Source: Manduca sexta (lineage: Eukaryota > Arthropoda > Insecta > Lepidoptera > Sphingidae). From it: DNA of 64,000 bases. Shown piece by piece: positions 39,264 through 50,999 of this stretch. Every line of letters starts with the position of its first letter. Within the stretch, counting starts at the first letter, position 1. The notes below the pieces were generated by a model. It worked only from the letters and a program-made list of their open reading frames with translations. It searched no databases and was not told the DNA's origin. Made by a program: the position numbers and the translations under genes. The stretch lies in assembly GCF_014839805.1 (NCBI RefSeq), contig NC_051129.1:434001-498000 (forward strand), in the 5' to 3' direction.

Positions 39264-39544
39264 GCGAGCCGAGCGCGACTCAGCCGACCGTCGCAGTCGT
39301 TGACCCGCCACCTCGACACTTTCGCTAGCTGGGTTTCATTGCTGCGTGCGTTCGGACATTTCTATTTATTGTACTGAATGCCATCTATGTACGACTATTT
39401 TACATCCGTGCGACTTGCATAGCCTCTAATACCCGCCACTATAAAATCTGTAATCACTTGCAACACATATTTCTTTGACATTGAACTATAATCCGTGACT
39501 AATCTTATTGGTTGTAATCGTTTATTACTATTATAACTATTTCG

Positions 39545-39735
39545 AATTGTGAAAATGTTTGGATGTTTGTCAGACGTAAACGCATAAACAGCTGAACGGA
39601 TTTGGATGAATTTTCGCGCTCGGATAGACCATCTCCTAAATTAACTTATAGGCTACTTTTTGTCTTGGAAATTTACATTTACGAACCTTCATAGCGGCAA
39701 AGGCTTTTCACTTGCACGAAGCTACGAGGGGACAC
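39545..39735 (+). mobile_element. Family H repeat (decayed)
   Basis: ACGCATAAACAGCTGAACGG followed by CTTATAGGCTACTTTTTGTC and CTTGCACGAAGCTACGAG. Confidence 0.45.
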
Positions 39736-40960
39736 CGAGTTGTATATTTCATTGGGTGGTACTCTCTATCTCGTTATCAATATCTATTTGTGCCAGTAAT
39801 TTACACTATTATGTTTTAATTGAGAACTTTGGAGTCAATGTGGTTAATACCAGTAAAGCGATTCTTAAACAAATACTTATTTAGTAACTGTAAAGGATCA
39901 CAACGGTTATAAATTTTATTTTATTATGTAATATATTAGCCATCTTCATTAAACGCATCATTGTATAGTTTAATAAATAATATCTTTATTGTAACGTAGT
40001 CATAACATTGTTAAGCCGTGACCTCATAGTTTATCTTTAGATAGTAAACAGTCGTGATGTCACAACTATCGTTAACTATCTATCCAATATGAAACCCAAA
40101 TTCACAACAAATTAACTCACAACGGGGCCTGTATTCCGTGAGAATTTAGATTCCACGCGGAATTTTTGAACCACACCAACAGGCCAAGATTTCGTACAAT
40201 GAAATAAATACACTAAAATATTATAAAATAACTTAGCACTATACACAGTATTTTTTATCGTAACAGTTTGGAAGTACCTGAAGTTGAATCCAATTCTACA
40301 AAGGATTTTCACGGTAAAAAAATTCTAATCAAGTTGTATTGATTCACAATTAAAGAGTTTCGATATGAACCAAAGCGAGTGTAAAGATTCTTTGTTTCAA
40401 ACACCCGGGGAATCCACACCTTATCGCCGAGGTCCACAATAATAATAACAATTGCCCGAATCGTCACAAACGATCGTTTCACTACAAATGGATTTTAGGA
40501 TTTAATTAACTATAATAGTTTATTACTAACTAGCTAAAACAATTACTGAGTAGATATTGATTACGAACCGGTTTTGCTTTCAATTACAGAAAAGACAGAG
40601 TAATTGACAATAAGTCGTTAAAATTAATTACGCCTATTTTGCATAAACGTAAACGGAGTTGTAATCACACCGAATTTTTGTAGCTACCTTGCATGTAGTG
40701 GGCGACGCTGTTTTATTGATACTATTCTTCGTATTTTTTATCGAAATACGAGAGCCAATCACTTTCCTATTGGTAACTGCTATTTAAACCAAAAACAGTA
40801 ACTGTGTTAGATTACTGAACGACATTGCACTACACACCCTGAAACAGACATTAATTCCCAGTAATGTTCTACGGTATTCTTAAAACCTTAGTGCTTAGCC
40901 TGAAAAATAGACAATACACACTTACCAAACCCTAGTACTACTTGCTTCAACTCAAAAATG

Positions 40961-41295
40961 ACTTCCTCCTAGTCGAATTTCGGCCACACTGGTTAATCTC
41001 AGCGGAGATCCGCCAGGTAACCAGGAGATATTATAGTATACAAGCGTGTACGCAATCCACAGGTGCACTATCTGTTCACTCTCATAGTCCGGTGAGACGG
41101 GGATACGACATGACTGGAGACAGATCAGGCGCAGGACCAACAGCTCTACATGTTTTCGAAGGCACAGGGGTATCACACAGCTAATTTCATGACTCCGAGC
41201 TGCGACTGAGTAATTTGTAATATGAAAAAACCCAACCACAATTACTTTTGGCACGACCTGAGACCCCAGGACTTCCGCGTAGTAGTCGTACACAT
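40961..41295 (-). mobile_element. tRNA-derived SINE (family S3)
   Basis: On the plus strand it reads ACGCAATCCACAGGTGCACT, AGACAGATCAGGCGCAGGAC, GAAGGCACAGGGGTATCACA, then GACTCCGAGCTGCGACTGAG, with a tRNA-like head at the right end. A widespread lepidopteran repeat. Confidence 0.65.
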
Positions 41296-41916
41296 CCGTG
41301 TACGCATTATAACTACACTACCGAAAAACAAAATATAAGCTTCCCATCAAGAATAAAACGTTTTTGTACGGATAATACTTATCACCAGGTTGTTTTTTGA
41401 CATTGTCGCTGTCGGTGACAACTAGAGGTTAGCATTAACATAGTTAAACAAACTCACCAAGCGTTACTAATCACTGTTATTGCAAGTATTTATTACGGTT
41501 TACTAGAAACTTCTATAGAATACTAGTTCTTCGCGACTTCACATACAAAAGTCGCATTATGTTTTTGATTAAATTATTATCAGTATTTACTGTCTATTTG
41601 TATGCTTAGTAGTGTGTTATTCAATTTTGATATATGATGTTATATCTATTATTTAATACACATTGTATAAATAAAATTGATATAAGAGTGACGAAGTGTT
41701 CCCTAATACGAGGCGTAGATAAGCAAGAAAACTTGCATAAGACGACTAACGCATGCAATTTGAATCGTGTATCGATCTGACTTCTGCAAATTTTAAAGCT
41801 TGCAGCAATTGCGACAGGTCTCTTGTGTGCTTCTGTAAACGCATTGAGAAGTTCTTACGATATATGTATATTGCTGAAAGAACTTGCTTGTCTAAACTAC
41901 TAACGTTATTTCAGGG

Positions 41917-41991
41917 GGCAGTAGAACATCCAGAGAAAATTAGGGAGCATTGAGATAGCGCATGACGGCGTGGAGATGCATGTATAGAGGT
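41917..41991 (+). ncRNA. Possible non-coding exon
   Basis: A strong acceptor (CTACTAAC branch site, then GTTATTTCAG) and a GAG|GTAGGT donor define about 75 nt with stops in all three plus-strand frames. If spliced, it would be part of a 5' UTR or a long non-coding RNA. Splice consensus is the only evidence. Confidence 0.25.
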
Positions 41992-42701
41992 AGGTAGTAT
42001 AAAGTTCATAATGTAGCAAGTTCTTGCACCGTAACATAAGAATTCATATGAATATTCAATCTTAGAGAGTGTCACACCGGAAGATTTTTGAAAATAAAAG
42101 TAAAAGCGGGATTACACAACACCGGAACCGGTTATGGTCAAAAATAAAGCACAAGAATCGAACACGCAACGATCGCGTGATGATCTAGAATAAATTTATG
42201 CGCCTCACACGATACCACATCCGGTGCGCTCAAATTGTGCAATTAAATATATCAATTAAAGCTATAATCGATAATCGATCCATTATGCGTAATTAAAATC
42301 AGAGAATTATTGTTTTATCATAAAATTACACATGTAGATCTGCGCAAAATTAAAATAGATATATAATTATACATTAAAATTCATTTAGCATATTTTCGTC
42401 ACATTGTGTAACAGGCGAATTAAGTGTACTTCAGGTGCCAGCCTCACGTTACACGTTAGTATTTTTCGTATAAACAAAAGTCGATTACCGAACTCAAATT
42501 GAACCTACCACATTCTAAGTGGCACAACACAACAGATCCGTTATTTTGCACTTATTTTTATTACAGCGTAATTTTTGTGTACACAGTTGAAAATAAACGA
42601 AATTGTTGTTTATTGTAATGCAAATTGATAATATTCCATGAGTTTTTTGTTCCCGAGCGACGAGTCATTGTCAATTGTTCGGAGGACGTTGCACCCACAC
42701 C

Positions 42702-42731
42702 ATGGCACATTCAAAAATGCTCTTATTATCC
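42702..42731 (+). CDS. Possible very short first exon (10 codons)
   Basis: An ATG with excellent context (CACACCATGGCA) reads MAHSKMLLLS and then meets GTAAGC, a good donor, in phase 0. Unspliced it would give a 30-residue ORF. It resembles the start of a signal peptide split by an intron. Weak evidence: no promoter motif or downstream exon was found. Confidence 0.18.
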
Positions 42732-43834
42732 GTAAGCAGGAACGAATCCAGGGGAGTGATGGAATTGCCTCCCGTTAAAGTTACCGCAATGTAATAATTA
42801 GCTAGGCTAATGTTTTCCATGATGGAGCGTTGTCAACATTTTTCTCTGATTGCCTTGCTCTGAAACTATTATCTCTCCCTGCTTTGACTTCGCTCTAAGT
42901 CAAGAGAAAAAGAGAGAAGATACTACTGTAGGTAATAGTAGTGCTGGAGACGATAAATTCTTTATTACTCTACGAAAGAAAAAAATCACAAGACAAGAAT
43001 CCGCGCCTGTAAACCGAAACCAGCAACATGAATTCTTCAAAACGTTTACAGCGAGCATGTTTCAGTATAAAATTAATTCTCGTCGGTTAAACGGTCGCAA
43101 TAAGCACAATAGAAAGACGAGAAATGGACTTTCTCCGGCGCGCCGTTACGTTTCGCGGACCTAATTTTTTCCTCCACTGTAATCTTATTTAATTTTTTAT
43201 ACGTTTCGCGTGAATTATTTTGACACAGATTTGTTGAAAAAACGTCGGTAAACAAGCGACTTTAATGGTAATATCACCTGCCATTATTTCCAGAAATGTA
43301 CTGCATTTTCAAACCTTTACGGTTTGGTGAGAGGTTATTTTAGGAATCACATCGCACATTATATAGACATGGGTTTAAACAATGTTATAACCTTTTACAG
43401 GTAGTAGTGGTATACCTTCAGCATAACCGCTTCATGCGTCCGTTAAATCATGTGAAGTTAGAATATAACCACAATATTATAACAATAGCCATTTCCAGTT
43501 AAGAAAAGCATAACAGCTGAATATCTATAGAAACATATTATAGACGGACAAAATACATTGAACCCTAACAATGCAATCCACAACGGAATGATCTTGATAG
43601 TTGCTACCGTTGTGCCGCACAAAGGAATATTCATATCTGTTATATGACAAAGAACGCTCATGACATACGGTACGAGTGGTAGAATGTTATTAACATCGGT
43701 GTATCTCTACTTATGTTTATTGGGTTTTATTGGAATTATTGAACTGAGTTTTTATAGTATAAACCAATGTGCAAGTAACTCCCTGGTGTTAGGAGATCTA
43801 TACTACTGTTAAGCGCCCAAAATTCCAGATGAAG

Positions 43835-44065
43835 AGGGTAGTTTCCTATGTTTGATTTTATGGATTATTTATATGTAACAGATAATTATACAAAAAGAAA
43901 TTCTGTGAAATCAGCATCACAATTGATTGAAAGATAAAGCAGTTATAAATACTTGAAAAATTGTTTCTAAGCAAAAGTGGGTACGTGGTGGGGTTATCGT
44001 GCTATCTCTTTCTTACGCACGCAGCGTTATGATCGGTGGCATGTGGTGACGTCAGAGTTTGCTAT
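43835..44065 (+). repeat. Repeat family P, copy 1 (with TGACGTCA)
   Basis: CCTATGTTTGATTTTATGG, ACAAAAAGAAATTCT, then TATCTCTTTCTTACGCACGC and TGGTGACGTCAGAG in the same order and spacing as the copy in virilizer intron 2. Class unknown. Confidence 0.5.
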
Positions 44066-44115
44066 TACTATTTGACAGTTACCTCTTAGACCAAATTTCA
44101 AGATTTAAAAAAAAT

Positions 44116-44266
44116 ATTGAAATTAAACTAATTTTCGGATTCTATCGCAGTATTGGTGTTTTTATTTTCTCCCGACGTTTCGAAGACTTTGCAGCCTTCA
44201 TGGTCACGGGGGGGGACTGTCCCCGCCGATACCGCGATAGAATCCGAAAATTAGTTTAATTTCAAT
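44116..44266. mobile_element. Foldback element: 41-bp inverted arms around a conserved core
   Basis: Arms 44116-44156 and 44226-44266 are reverse complements with two mismatches (AAACTAATTTTCGGATTCTA core). The 69-bp loop carries CGACGTTTCGAAGACTTTGC, also seen at 3.4 kb and 31.75 kb. The right arm continues into a module (AATGTCTAACATTCGCGTAA) whose inverted form flanks other copies, so the full inverted repeats were longer. Confidence 0.7.
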
Positions 44267-44758
44267 GTCTAACATTCGCGTAAACATAAGAAATCATTAT
44301 TTAAAAAAAATATTTTCTGTTAGATTTTGGATGACATATAGTTTTGATAAATGTATTAAAAAAAAGAAGTTAACTACCCTATTGTCGATGCGCTGCCAGT
44401 CTTTAAAGAAAGTAAATAAATAAGCTGTATTACGCTATGAAAATTTATATTTTTTACTAACAGAAAGTTACAACACCCACGTCTTAACCAAACTTTTATC
44501 TTATCAACAAATTACGTTCGTCCCGTAAATTCCTTACAAAAAAAGAATCTTAGCGACTAGAAATAATGTAAACACCGTTGTTCCCGCGAGTGACGGCGGC
44601 TTGAGAAACTAGTTTGCAGTCGCCTTGACTATACACCGCTAGATGACCTTTACCAGCCATAGCAACAATCTACCCACTAGACTTGGTCAAGCCTTTTTTA
44701 AACAGAAAACATATTCCGATGTACGACGTAACGTTAGGGACTCGACCCAGCAGTCAAT

Positions 44759-44909
44759 CAGTGGCTAAATTTTTGAAACTAAACGTGATGCAAAAAATAA
44801 TGCCTTAGATATCGCTGCCAATTTAACAGAAAACAAAAACTAAGACAAACGTCAATAATCCTAAAAGGAAAGCCGGTAGGAATCGGGTTGTATGGACGCT
44901 ACGCCCCTG
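44759..44909. mobile_element. Remnant of a hAT-like MITE
   Basis: The right part (GGAATCGGGTTGTATGGACG, then CTACGCCCCTG) resembles the right end of the 13.5 kb MITE (GGAATCCGGTTATTTGGACC, then CTTCGCCACTG). A possible left end CAGTGGCTAAA lies 150 bp upstream. No clear target duplication. Confidence 0.4.
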
Positions 44910-44924
44910 TTGAGTTATATTAAT

Positions 44925-45098
44925 TTGTGCTGCCTCGGTAGCGTTGTTATATTGCGGTGCAACTGCAGTGCTGTGTCAGGTTCAATCTCCAATATGATGA
45001 TAATGTCGCCACATTACATCGTGGGACGGAATACGTATGGTGAAAAGTGGGTGCACCTGTTATATCCCTACCCCTAGGAGGACAAAAGGCGTGAGTAT
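44925..45098 (+). mobile_element. SINE family S2 copy
   Basis: CTGCCTCGGTAGCGTTG head, degenerate B-box AGGTTCAATCTCC, then CACATTACATCGTGGGACGG and GGTGCACCTG; tail GGAGGACAAAAGGCGTGAG. Confidence 0.6.
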
Positions 45099-45319
45099 AA
45101 TTTGTTTAACTCGATCAGTGTTACAGTTCCTCGCTGTGCACTCGAGTTCTCAAATATAAATAGAAAGTATTATAACTCGGTGTTAACTTTCGACTTCCTA
45201 CAGTGTGACCTTTACTGATCCGCCGTGAAACGAGTTAACTGCACGTTTGTATAGATTTGTGATTTCACATTGTCGAAAGGTTTCATTGACGGTAAAGGTT
45301 TACCTGTCCCTAATCCGTG

Positions 45320-45342
45320 TGAGAGAGAGAAAGAGAGAGAAA
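45320..45342 (+). repeat. (GA)n microsatellite
   Basis: GAGAGAGAGAAAGAGAGAGA tract. Confidence 0.8.
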
Positions 45343-45807
45343 ATCCGCGTGAAGTAATACAACATTATCATTCAATGCTTATGTGCGTTTGTATCTGGTT
45401 TTGCCCGTAATAAAGGGACTCCTTTTAATTGCCTATAACACAATCATAATTTAGGCCAACTTATCGTTCGTCACTTATGTGTATTTAATTTTATCTGGTT
45501 CCTAAAAAGTAAATAGCTCCCAAACAAGAAATCCTTTATTTTAAATATGGGTCCAATGGCTGCAATCAGGCTTGGGTCAAACATTTGCACACCACAACAT
45601 TTGTCGCGCATATCATGTCCTACATTTAAATGGCAGAACTATCGCGACTTGACCACAATATTCTTCATCAATGCAATACAAACCTTAACACAACCGTTTA
45701 CATTCTATATTAGTCCAACAATAACAAAATTACGACTTGTGTGAAATTTCAGTCGAGCTCAGCATTTCGCTAACACAATTCTACTCATGCGATAATAAAC
45801 TTTATTT

Positions 45808-45936
45808 TTAAATCAATACGATACACATTTGATTATCACAGTCCATGTGATCAAACCGGAAGCGCCTCATTGAGCGGGCAAACACGTTGAGACGAGCCGA
45901 CTTCCGGCGGTCAATGTCGTCGAATGCGGCAGCCAT
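45808..45936 (-). CDS. GC-rich small ORF or exon, unidentified
   Basis: A 42-codon minus-strand ORF starts MAAAFDDIDRRKSARLNVFA and continues with a basic RSMRRFRFDH stretch. Base composition is sharply higher in GC than the surroundings. The opposite strand is also open here, so coding direction is uncertain. Donor-like GTGATA occurs after codon 32, which would make it a first exon. No family recognised. Confidence 0.25.
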   Translation of the reverse strand: MAAAFDDIDRRKSARLNVFARSMRRFRFDHMDCDNQMCIVLI

Positions 45937-45939
45937 CGC

Positions 45940-48364
45940 CTCGCGTACGATACAATGGGATGATTGGTTACGAATAACCGTGGAGTCTTCCTTCTACAAT
46001 CGAATCATTAGAATGTAAACACGTGTTGTTACGTCGCCACGACACAACCAACAACAATTTTTTCATTGACTTTAATAGTCATAGTTAATTTTGTCAGAAT
46101 TATTACGTTTGTTTTGTGACAACTCTTATAGCCTTTACTTTACCGATGTTTATGCTATGGCAATTATTATGGCTGTTACATTCACAATTCAGGAAGAAAC
46201 GTAACTAACAGGTTTAAACGAAATTAACTTTTGAAGTACGTAATATTCCAAAAGTGTCAACTAGTGTTGGGAACATAGAGTATTATGAACAATATATCAT
46301 TGTGCAGAATCGCAAGTTAAATTATGATTCTAATCTCCAGTGTAACGTACACGACCGTTGAAATATAACACTGGTTTCAGAGGGGTTCAAGGTCTGGTGA
46401 AGTGCGTTCTAGATTATTCTTAGCTTCTATTTTGCTTGTCATTGCAATACAGCAATGGCGATAGGCGACCGCACAGAGACTATTCTTCACTTGATGCGTT
46501 TACCGAATTTAGGGGATAAAATTAAAATCTTAACTTTGTTATTTTTTTTATATTTTTATATGTATGTTTTTTTAAGAATATATATGTAAAAATGTAAAAA
46601 TAAAGAGAATTGAAAAATATTTTCAGTGAAATTGACAAATCTTAATAAAACTATTCTTTATTTGTACATTTTGATATTTTTTCTGAATTTTGTAGTTTTA
46701 CACATTTGTTATTCTGAGTGTTTTGAACAAAGGTACGAGTTATAACTTTACGTCGATTTTTTAAGACAGAGGAACTATCCCAGCCGAGCCGGCATTCTAA
46801 TCCTCTTCACCAAAACCCAATGAACCAGCTCGAATAATTCACTTTTTAATTTCAATGAATGACGGGAGCCTGATAGTAAAGTCGACTACCCACAAATAGT
46901 AACAACAAAATTGCAGTCGTCGCCTTTAGACATTCAGTAATTACAGACTACAATGTCCTGTAAACTGAAATACAGCACCCGCACAATGTTGCTTGACGAC
47001 TGAAGTATATATTAAACCTACCGAATATTCTAGATACCACATATATCTTATCAAAATCTCAGATCTTTTGTATGATAATCAGTACAAAGACATGACATAT
47101 GTTAAACTGAAGCGGTAATCCTCGCAACCTTGCGCTTTGCAATCCGTCCACGTAGAGGATATCTTGGTATACCAGTTAAATGTCAAGGATCTCATTATTG
47201 TTACGATAGAATTAGATAAAAATAGTATTTTCAAACACATTAATATTAGGCTTTCATTAAATCGTGCCACTGAACATCAAGCTTCTATAAAAATGAGAGG
47301 TATTAGTTTTTTGTTCGCCACGATCCTATAAAAAAAAGGACTTCACTTAACTTGAAACTTATAAAGAATTATAATGACTGCAGGTTTTGTTATGGTGATT
47401 TTCGTCAATGTTAAACCGAGGAATTATAATAAAAAATAAATCGGATTTGAAAAATCAAAAGTGAGTTGGGATCGAACGCAAGACTACACGAAGCTTTTTT
47501 TCCCATTCATAAGCAATTGTGTTAGTGTTTGCAGCAAAACGAATACGTTCATTATCGTAAGCATTTTTATTTGAGGAACTTGCTGCCTTTGTTTTAAACC
47601 AACACCACCGTCATAGAGATTTCCACAACCAGAAAGAATAATATAAAATACACATAACAATAACCGATCACCACATTAACAAATGTTATTCAACAACTTT
47701 TAACAAATACTTCGTCTCTTTCATACTTCAAAACTACTACTGACTAAGATCGCTTATTAGGTTAATTATAATAAAAAAATGCATGTTAATAAGGTTCATT
47801 ATGTGGGATATATTAATAAGCAATTTCCATTATAAATATTTAAAACAAAACAATAAAAATATCTATATCAAGACATGCCGGTCGCGCGACTACCCGTATC
47901 GTGATTCGTGAATAACGTTTCCTTTAAAAAGATTTCAACGAGTTCCACTGATTTATTTTCTCTGTATGACATAAATTAAAAATATTTTCTTTGCTTAATC
48001 AGATCAATGAACAAATCAAGTTTTTTTATAGGTATTGGGTAATTTAAGATTAAGATTATAGAATTAATTTCGACTTAAGCGGTATATTTGAGTAAAAAAA
48101 TATATAAATCACGTTTCTAGCGGTTCTTACGCATATTTTAATATACTATAAATTTTATTTTTTTATATAGATACGAAAATATTCACTTCAAACGAAAGAT
48201 AACTGTTTTTGTAAATCAGGCTACTTACTCAAAAATCACGTTAGATATTTGCCTTTATGATTTAAAAATTAAGACATTTAACTAATTCTATCAATATATA
48301 TATTTTTTTTTCATAAAGTATAAAGTACAGAAGTATAGTTTAGCAATAAATGAATTAATGAATC
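45940..48364. other. No gene recognised
   Basis: AT-rich, low-complexity stretches (for example 46540-46700 and 48030-48330); no repeat family could be named. Confidence 0.5.
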
Positions 48365-48500
48365 TCTCTTAGCTGAATTTCAGCCACGAAGACAAATCTT
48401 GACGGAAATCAACCAAGTACGTGGGAGATATTATAGTGCACAAATGTTTGCGTAATACACAGGTGCACTCTCTGTTCCTTCACACTCATAATCCGGTGAT
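48365..48500 (-). mobile_element. SINE family S3 copy (partial)
   Basis: GCGTAATACACAGGTGCACT and GGGAGATATTATAGTGCACA match the 41.0 kb copy; the head part is missing. Confidence 0.55.
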
Positions 48501-49344
48501 ACGGATGAGTTTACCAATAATGAACACAGCAGTGAACAGTGCGAACAACTGACGAACGGACAACAGACAAACTTTAGTTATATATAGATTACTAAGATAA
48601 ACTCTGAAACTGTTTCAATTGAGCGTCTAGTTGTAAACCTAATTTGTTATCAGTTTACGGACTGATATTATTAGTTACAATCTCTAGAAGTTTCGACCAA
48701 AATTAAATTACTTAGCTTTAAGACTAGATTCTAAACCTAATGGTTTGTTACATAAGGTTTACAATCGAAGATAATGCCGTGAATATTTAAATACGTGGTT
48801 TTGCCTTTAATCCATTTAATATACTAAGGATATTTAATCGTTTGTGTTTTATAAGTTTGGTCCCAGGACGGGAAAATATGAACGAGATTTTGAAAAAAAT
48901 ACGTGCATCAGTTGCACTTAAATAGAAAATGTGTTTCGTATTCTACGCTCGCTTGACATTACGGAGACAGATGTCAGCTCAAAAAGTGTACTAGTTACGC
49001 CTCTGATTACCTTTCAGGTATAGAGACTTGATAGTATTTTAACTAATTTGCAAAACATAATCTTCGCACCATATTTCATCATGACGCCTTGTCATTAAAC
49101 AGACAGACAACACCAAACCTTTTGTATTTTTTTCGACCATATATCATAGTCAATAGTGTACCAAAATAGCCATGAACAATGTATTTTTTGCCTCATAGAC
49201 AATGGAACTAAGTAGGAACCATAGCATGCGAAGCTGTTATTATGAATGTTCGTAGCGGGCATAAGTTTCATGAGATGCAAATTCAATTCCCATCGCGAAA
49301 AATGTTTTACTTGATTGCTTGGAGACTAAAGTTAGCTACTGATG

Positions 49345-49665
49345 GTAGGTCTCTTTTATGTGAGAGTACACCTGGTTAGGTACCACTGTAATGTCTATTT
49401 CTGCCGCCGAGCAGTAGAACGTAGTCATTGTTGTGTTCTGGTTTGAAGAACAGTAGCCAGTGTTAATTGTAGCCAGTGTAACTACTGGACATAATGCGAC
49501 TTAACATCTCATGTCTCAGGATGGCGAGTGCAATAACCAAATAATACGTTGTAATTCAAGGTGCTGGATGGTGTTTCTACTATTTATGGGTCGTATCGCT
49601 TGCCATCAAGCGAACGGCAAGCTCGACTCGTCATTCAAAGCAGTAAATAAAAAAAAAAATACTTG
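49345..49665 (+). mobile_element. LINE 3' tail (family L), with A-rich end
   Basis: Runs GTAGGTCTCTTTTATGTGAG, CTATTTCTGCCGCCGAGCAG, ACTGGACATAATGCGACTTA, GCTGGATGGTGTTTCTACT, CTTGCCATCAAGCGAACGGC and ends in a poly-A tract. The layout resembles the 3' UTR of BMC1-like lepidopteran LINEs. No coding part remains. Confidence 0.6.
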
Positions 49666-50298
49666 AGGTTAATTTCTAGATAGATACTTGAGGCCCCAGG
49701 GAGCGAACGTTGTCCATAAAATTGCCGGGTTAACAGATCTAATTAAAGATAATATCATATATATAAAACGCGCCCGTAATTTATCTTTAACTTTTATTTG
49801 CAATATAAGTGTGATTGGGTACTATAACATTACAATACAACTGCAGTAAATGGGCATAGATTTAATTCTAGCAAATAATGTTATTTCTTAACGTTATTAT
49901 AGCTAACGACATCAATAACTTAATATAATTACATTAAATTGGCCGTAATAACATAAATGGTTTACATTTCTCAATAATCGACTAAGTAATGATTAATTTT
50001 AACTTTCCCACGTTGTGTCGACTGTCAACAGACGAGACTCGAGACAAGTTTGAGTTTTGTACGAAGAATTCCGTTAATTCGTAAAAGTAGGTTAGGTACG
50101 ATGCCGGTGGCAAACTTTGCCTCGAAGACTTTCTACCAAACGCATTGGCGGCGTGAACATGCCATCACAATCATACCGAGCAATGCAAAAACTTTTTTTA
50201 AGTCAACATTGTAAAATTACAACAAAAAACTAGCTCGACGTTCGCCAACTTTTTAACATGTACTTAAATGGCGAAGGAAAGCATTCCGTACAGCCTAC

Positions 50299-50380
50299 CT
50301 GATAAATGCCTCGTGTCGATCTGCGCTGCCACCGCGACGGCAAGCAGGAGAAGGCAGAACGCCTCCCTGGCGCTCCGCAT
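50299..50380 (-). CDS. Candidate first coding exon with signal peptide (unknown secreted or membrane protein)
   Basis: On the minus strand an ATG at 50380 opens 27 codons plus one base before a CAG|GTAGGC donor at 50298. The peptide begins MRSAREAFCLLLLAVAVAAQ: a short basic n-region, a hydrophobic LLLLAVAVA core and an AxA-type cleavage site before Q. A phase-1 end is the usual arrangement for signal-peptide exons. A TGA lies in frame three codons upstream of the ATG, so the exon starts there. A GC-rich promoter-like segment precedes it. Downstream exons should lie at lower coordinates; I could not link any with certainty, and the family is not recognised. Basis: reading frame, signal-peptide pattern and splice consensus. 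Confidence 0.6.
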
Positions 50381-50439
50381 TTTACTTCACTTCAAACCAC
50401 ATCAACACAAAACACACACAAAATTATTTATTTGAATGT

Positions 50440-50625
50440 AACACACACAGGCCGCCGGCGCAGTTCGAAAGTTAAACTCGGTTGAGAAAGTTTTGGTGAC
50501 GTGTCGCGGCCGATGTCGCGACAGACGACAAGCAAGCGACTCGGGGGCGAGTGAGCGACTGACGCCGCGCCGGCCGGCTTGGAGGCTGTGTTGCAAGCCT
50601 TCGCTACGCAAATTGCGCTGTTCAC
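50440..50625 (-). promoter_or_regulatory. CpG-rich promoter and 5' UTR region of the signal-peptide exon
   Basis: A 180 bp stretch dense in CpG stands out from the AT-rich surroundings just upstream of the minus-strand signal-peptide exon. It holds a TCAGTC insect initiator (minus strand, 50562-50557; predicted start A at 50560) and a DPE-like GCTTG at about +28 to +32. That would give a 5' UTR of about 180 nt. No TATA box is obvious. Inference from motifs only. Confidence 0.45.
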
Positions 50626-50999
50626 GCGACAATGAAAATCTGACTTCGTGTTCCATAGTTTTATTCTGATATTATTACATAGCCAACAATCGTAATTATT
50701 GTGCAATCTAGGAGTGGCTGTTGTAAGATTTAAGAGTAGTTCAATTCCAGTTTGGTTATTAATTATTAATAAAAACACAACATCATATTTATTATGACTG
50801 GTGATTATATTCATCTCTCATACTAAGTAAGTATACTTGCGTTTTGTCGTAGATATAACTCGTGATAGATCTTATTTAGTGCTAGTGTTGGAAATAATAT
50901 AACAAGATTATTAATACGGTGGTAACGAATACTACAAAGTGTGAGCTGACTTTTTAAGTATTAGATAATATGGCTAATGCCGTTTTTATATGATAAACC

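Noticed and set aside
40952..41293. 113-codon minus-strand ORF
   Set aside because: Coincides with the S3 SINE; not a gene.
42850..43164. 104-codon plus-strand ORF from a TTG
   Set aside because: No ATG start, no domain, no splice signals consistent with an exon; Lys/Asn-rich composition expected from AT-rich DNA.
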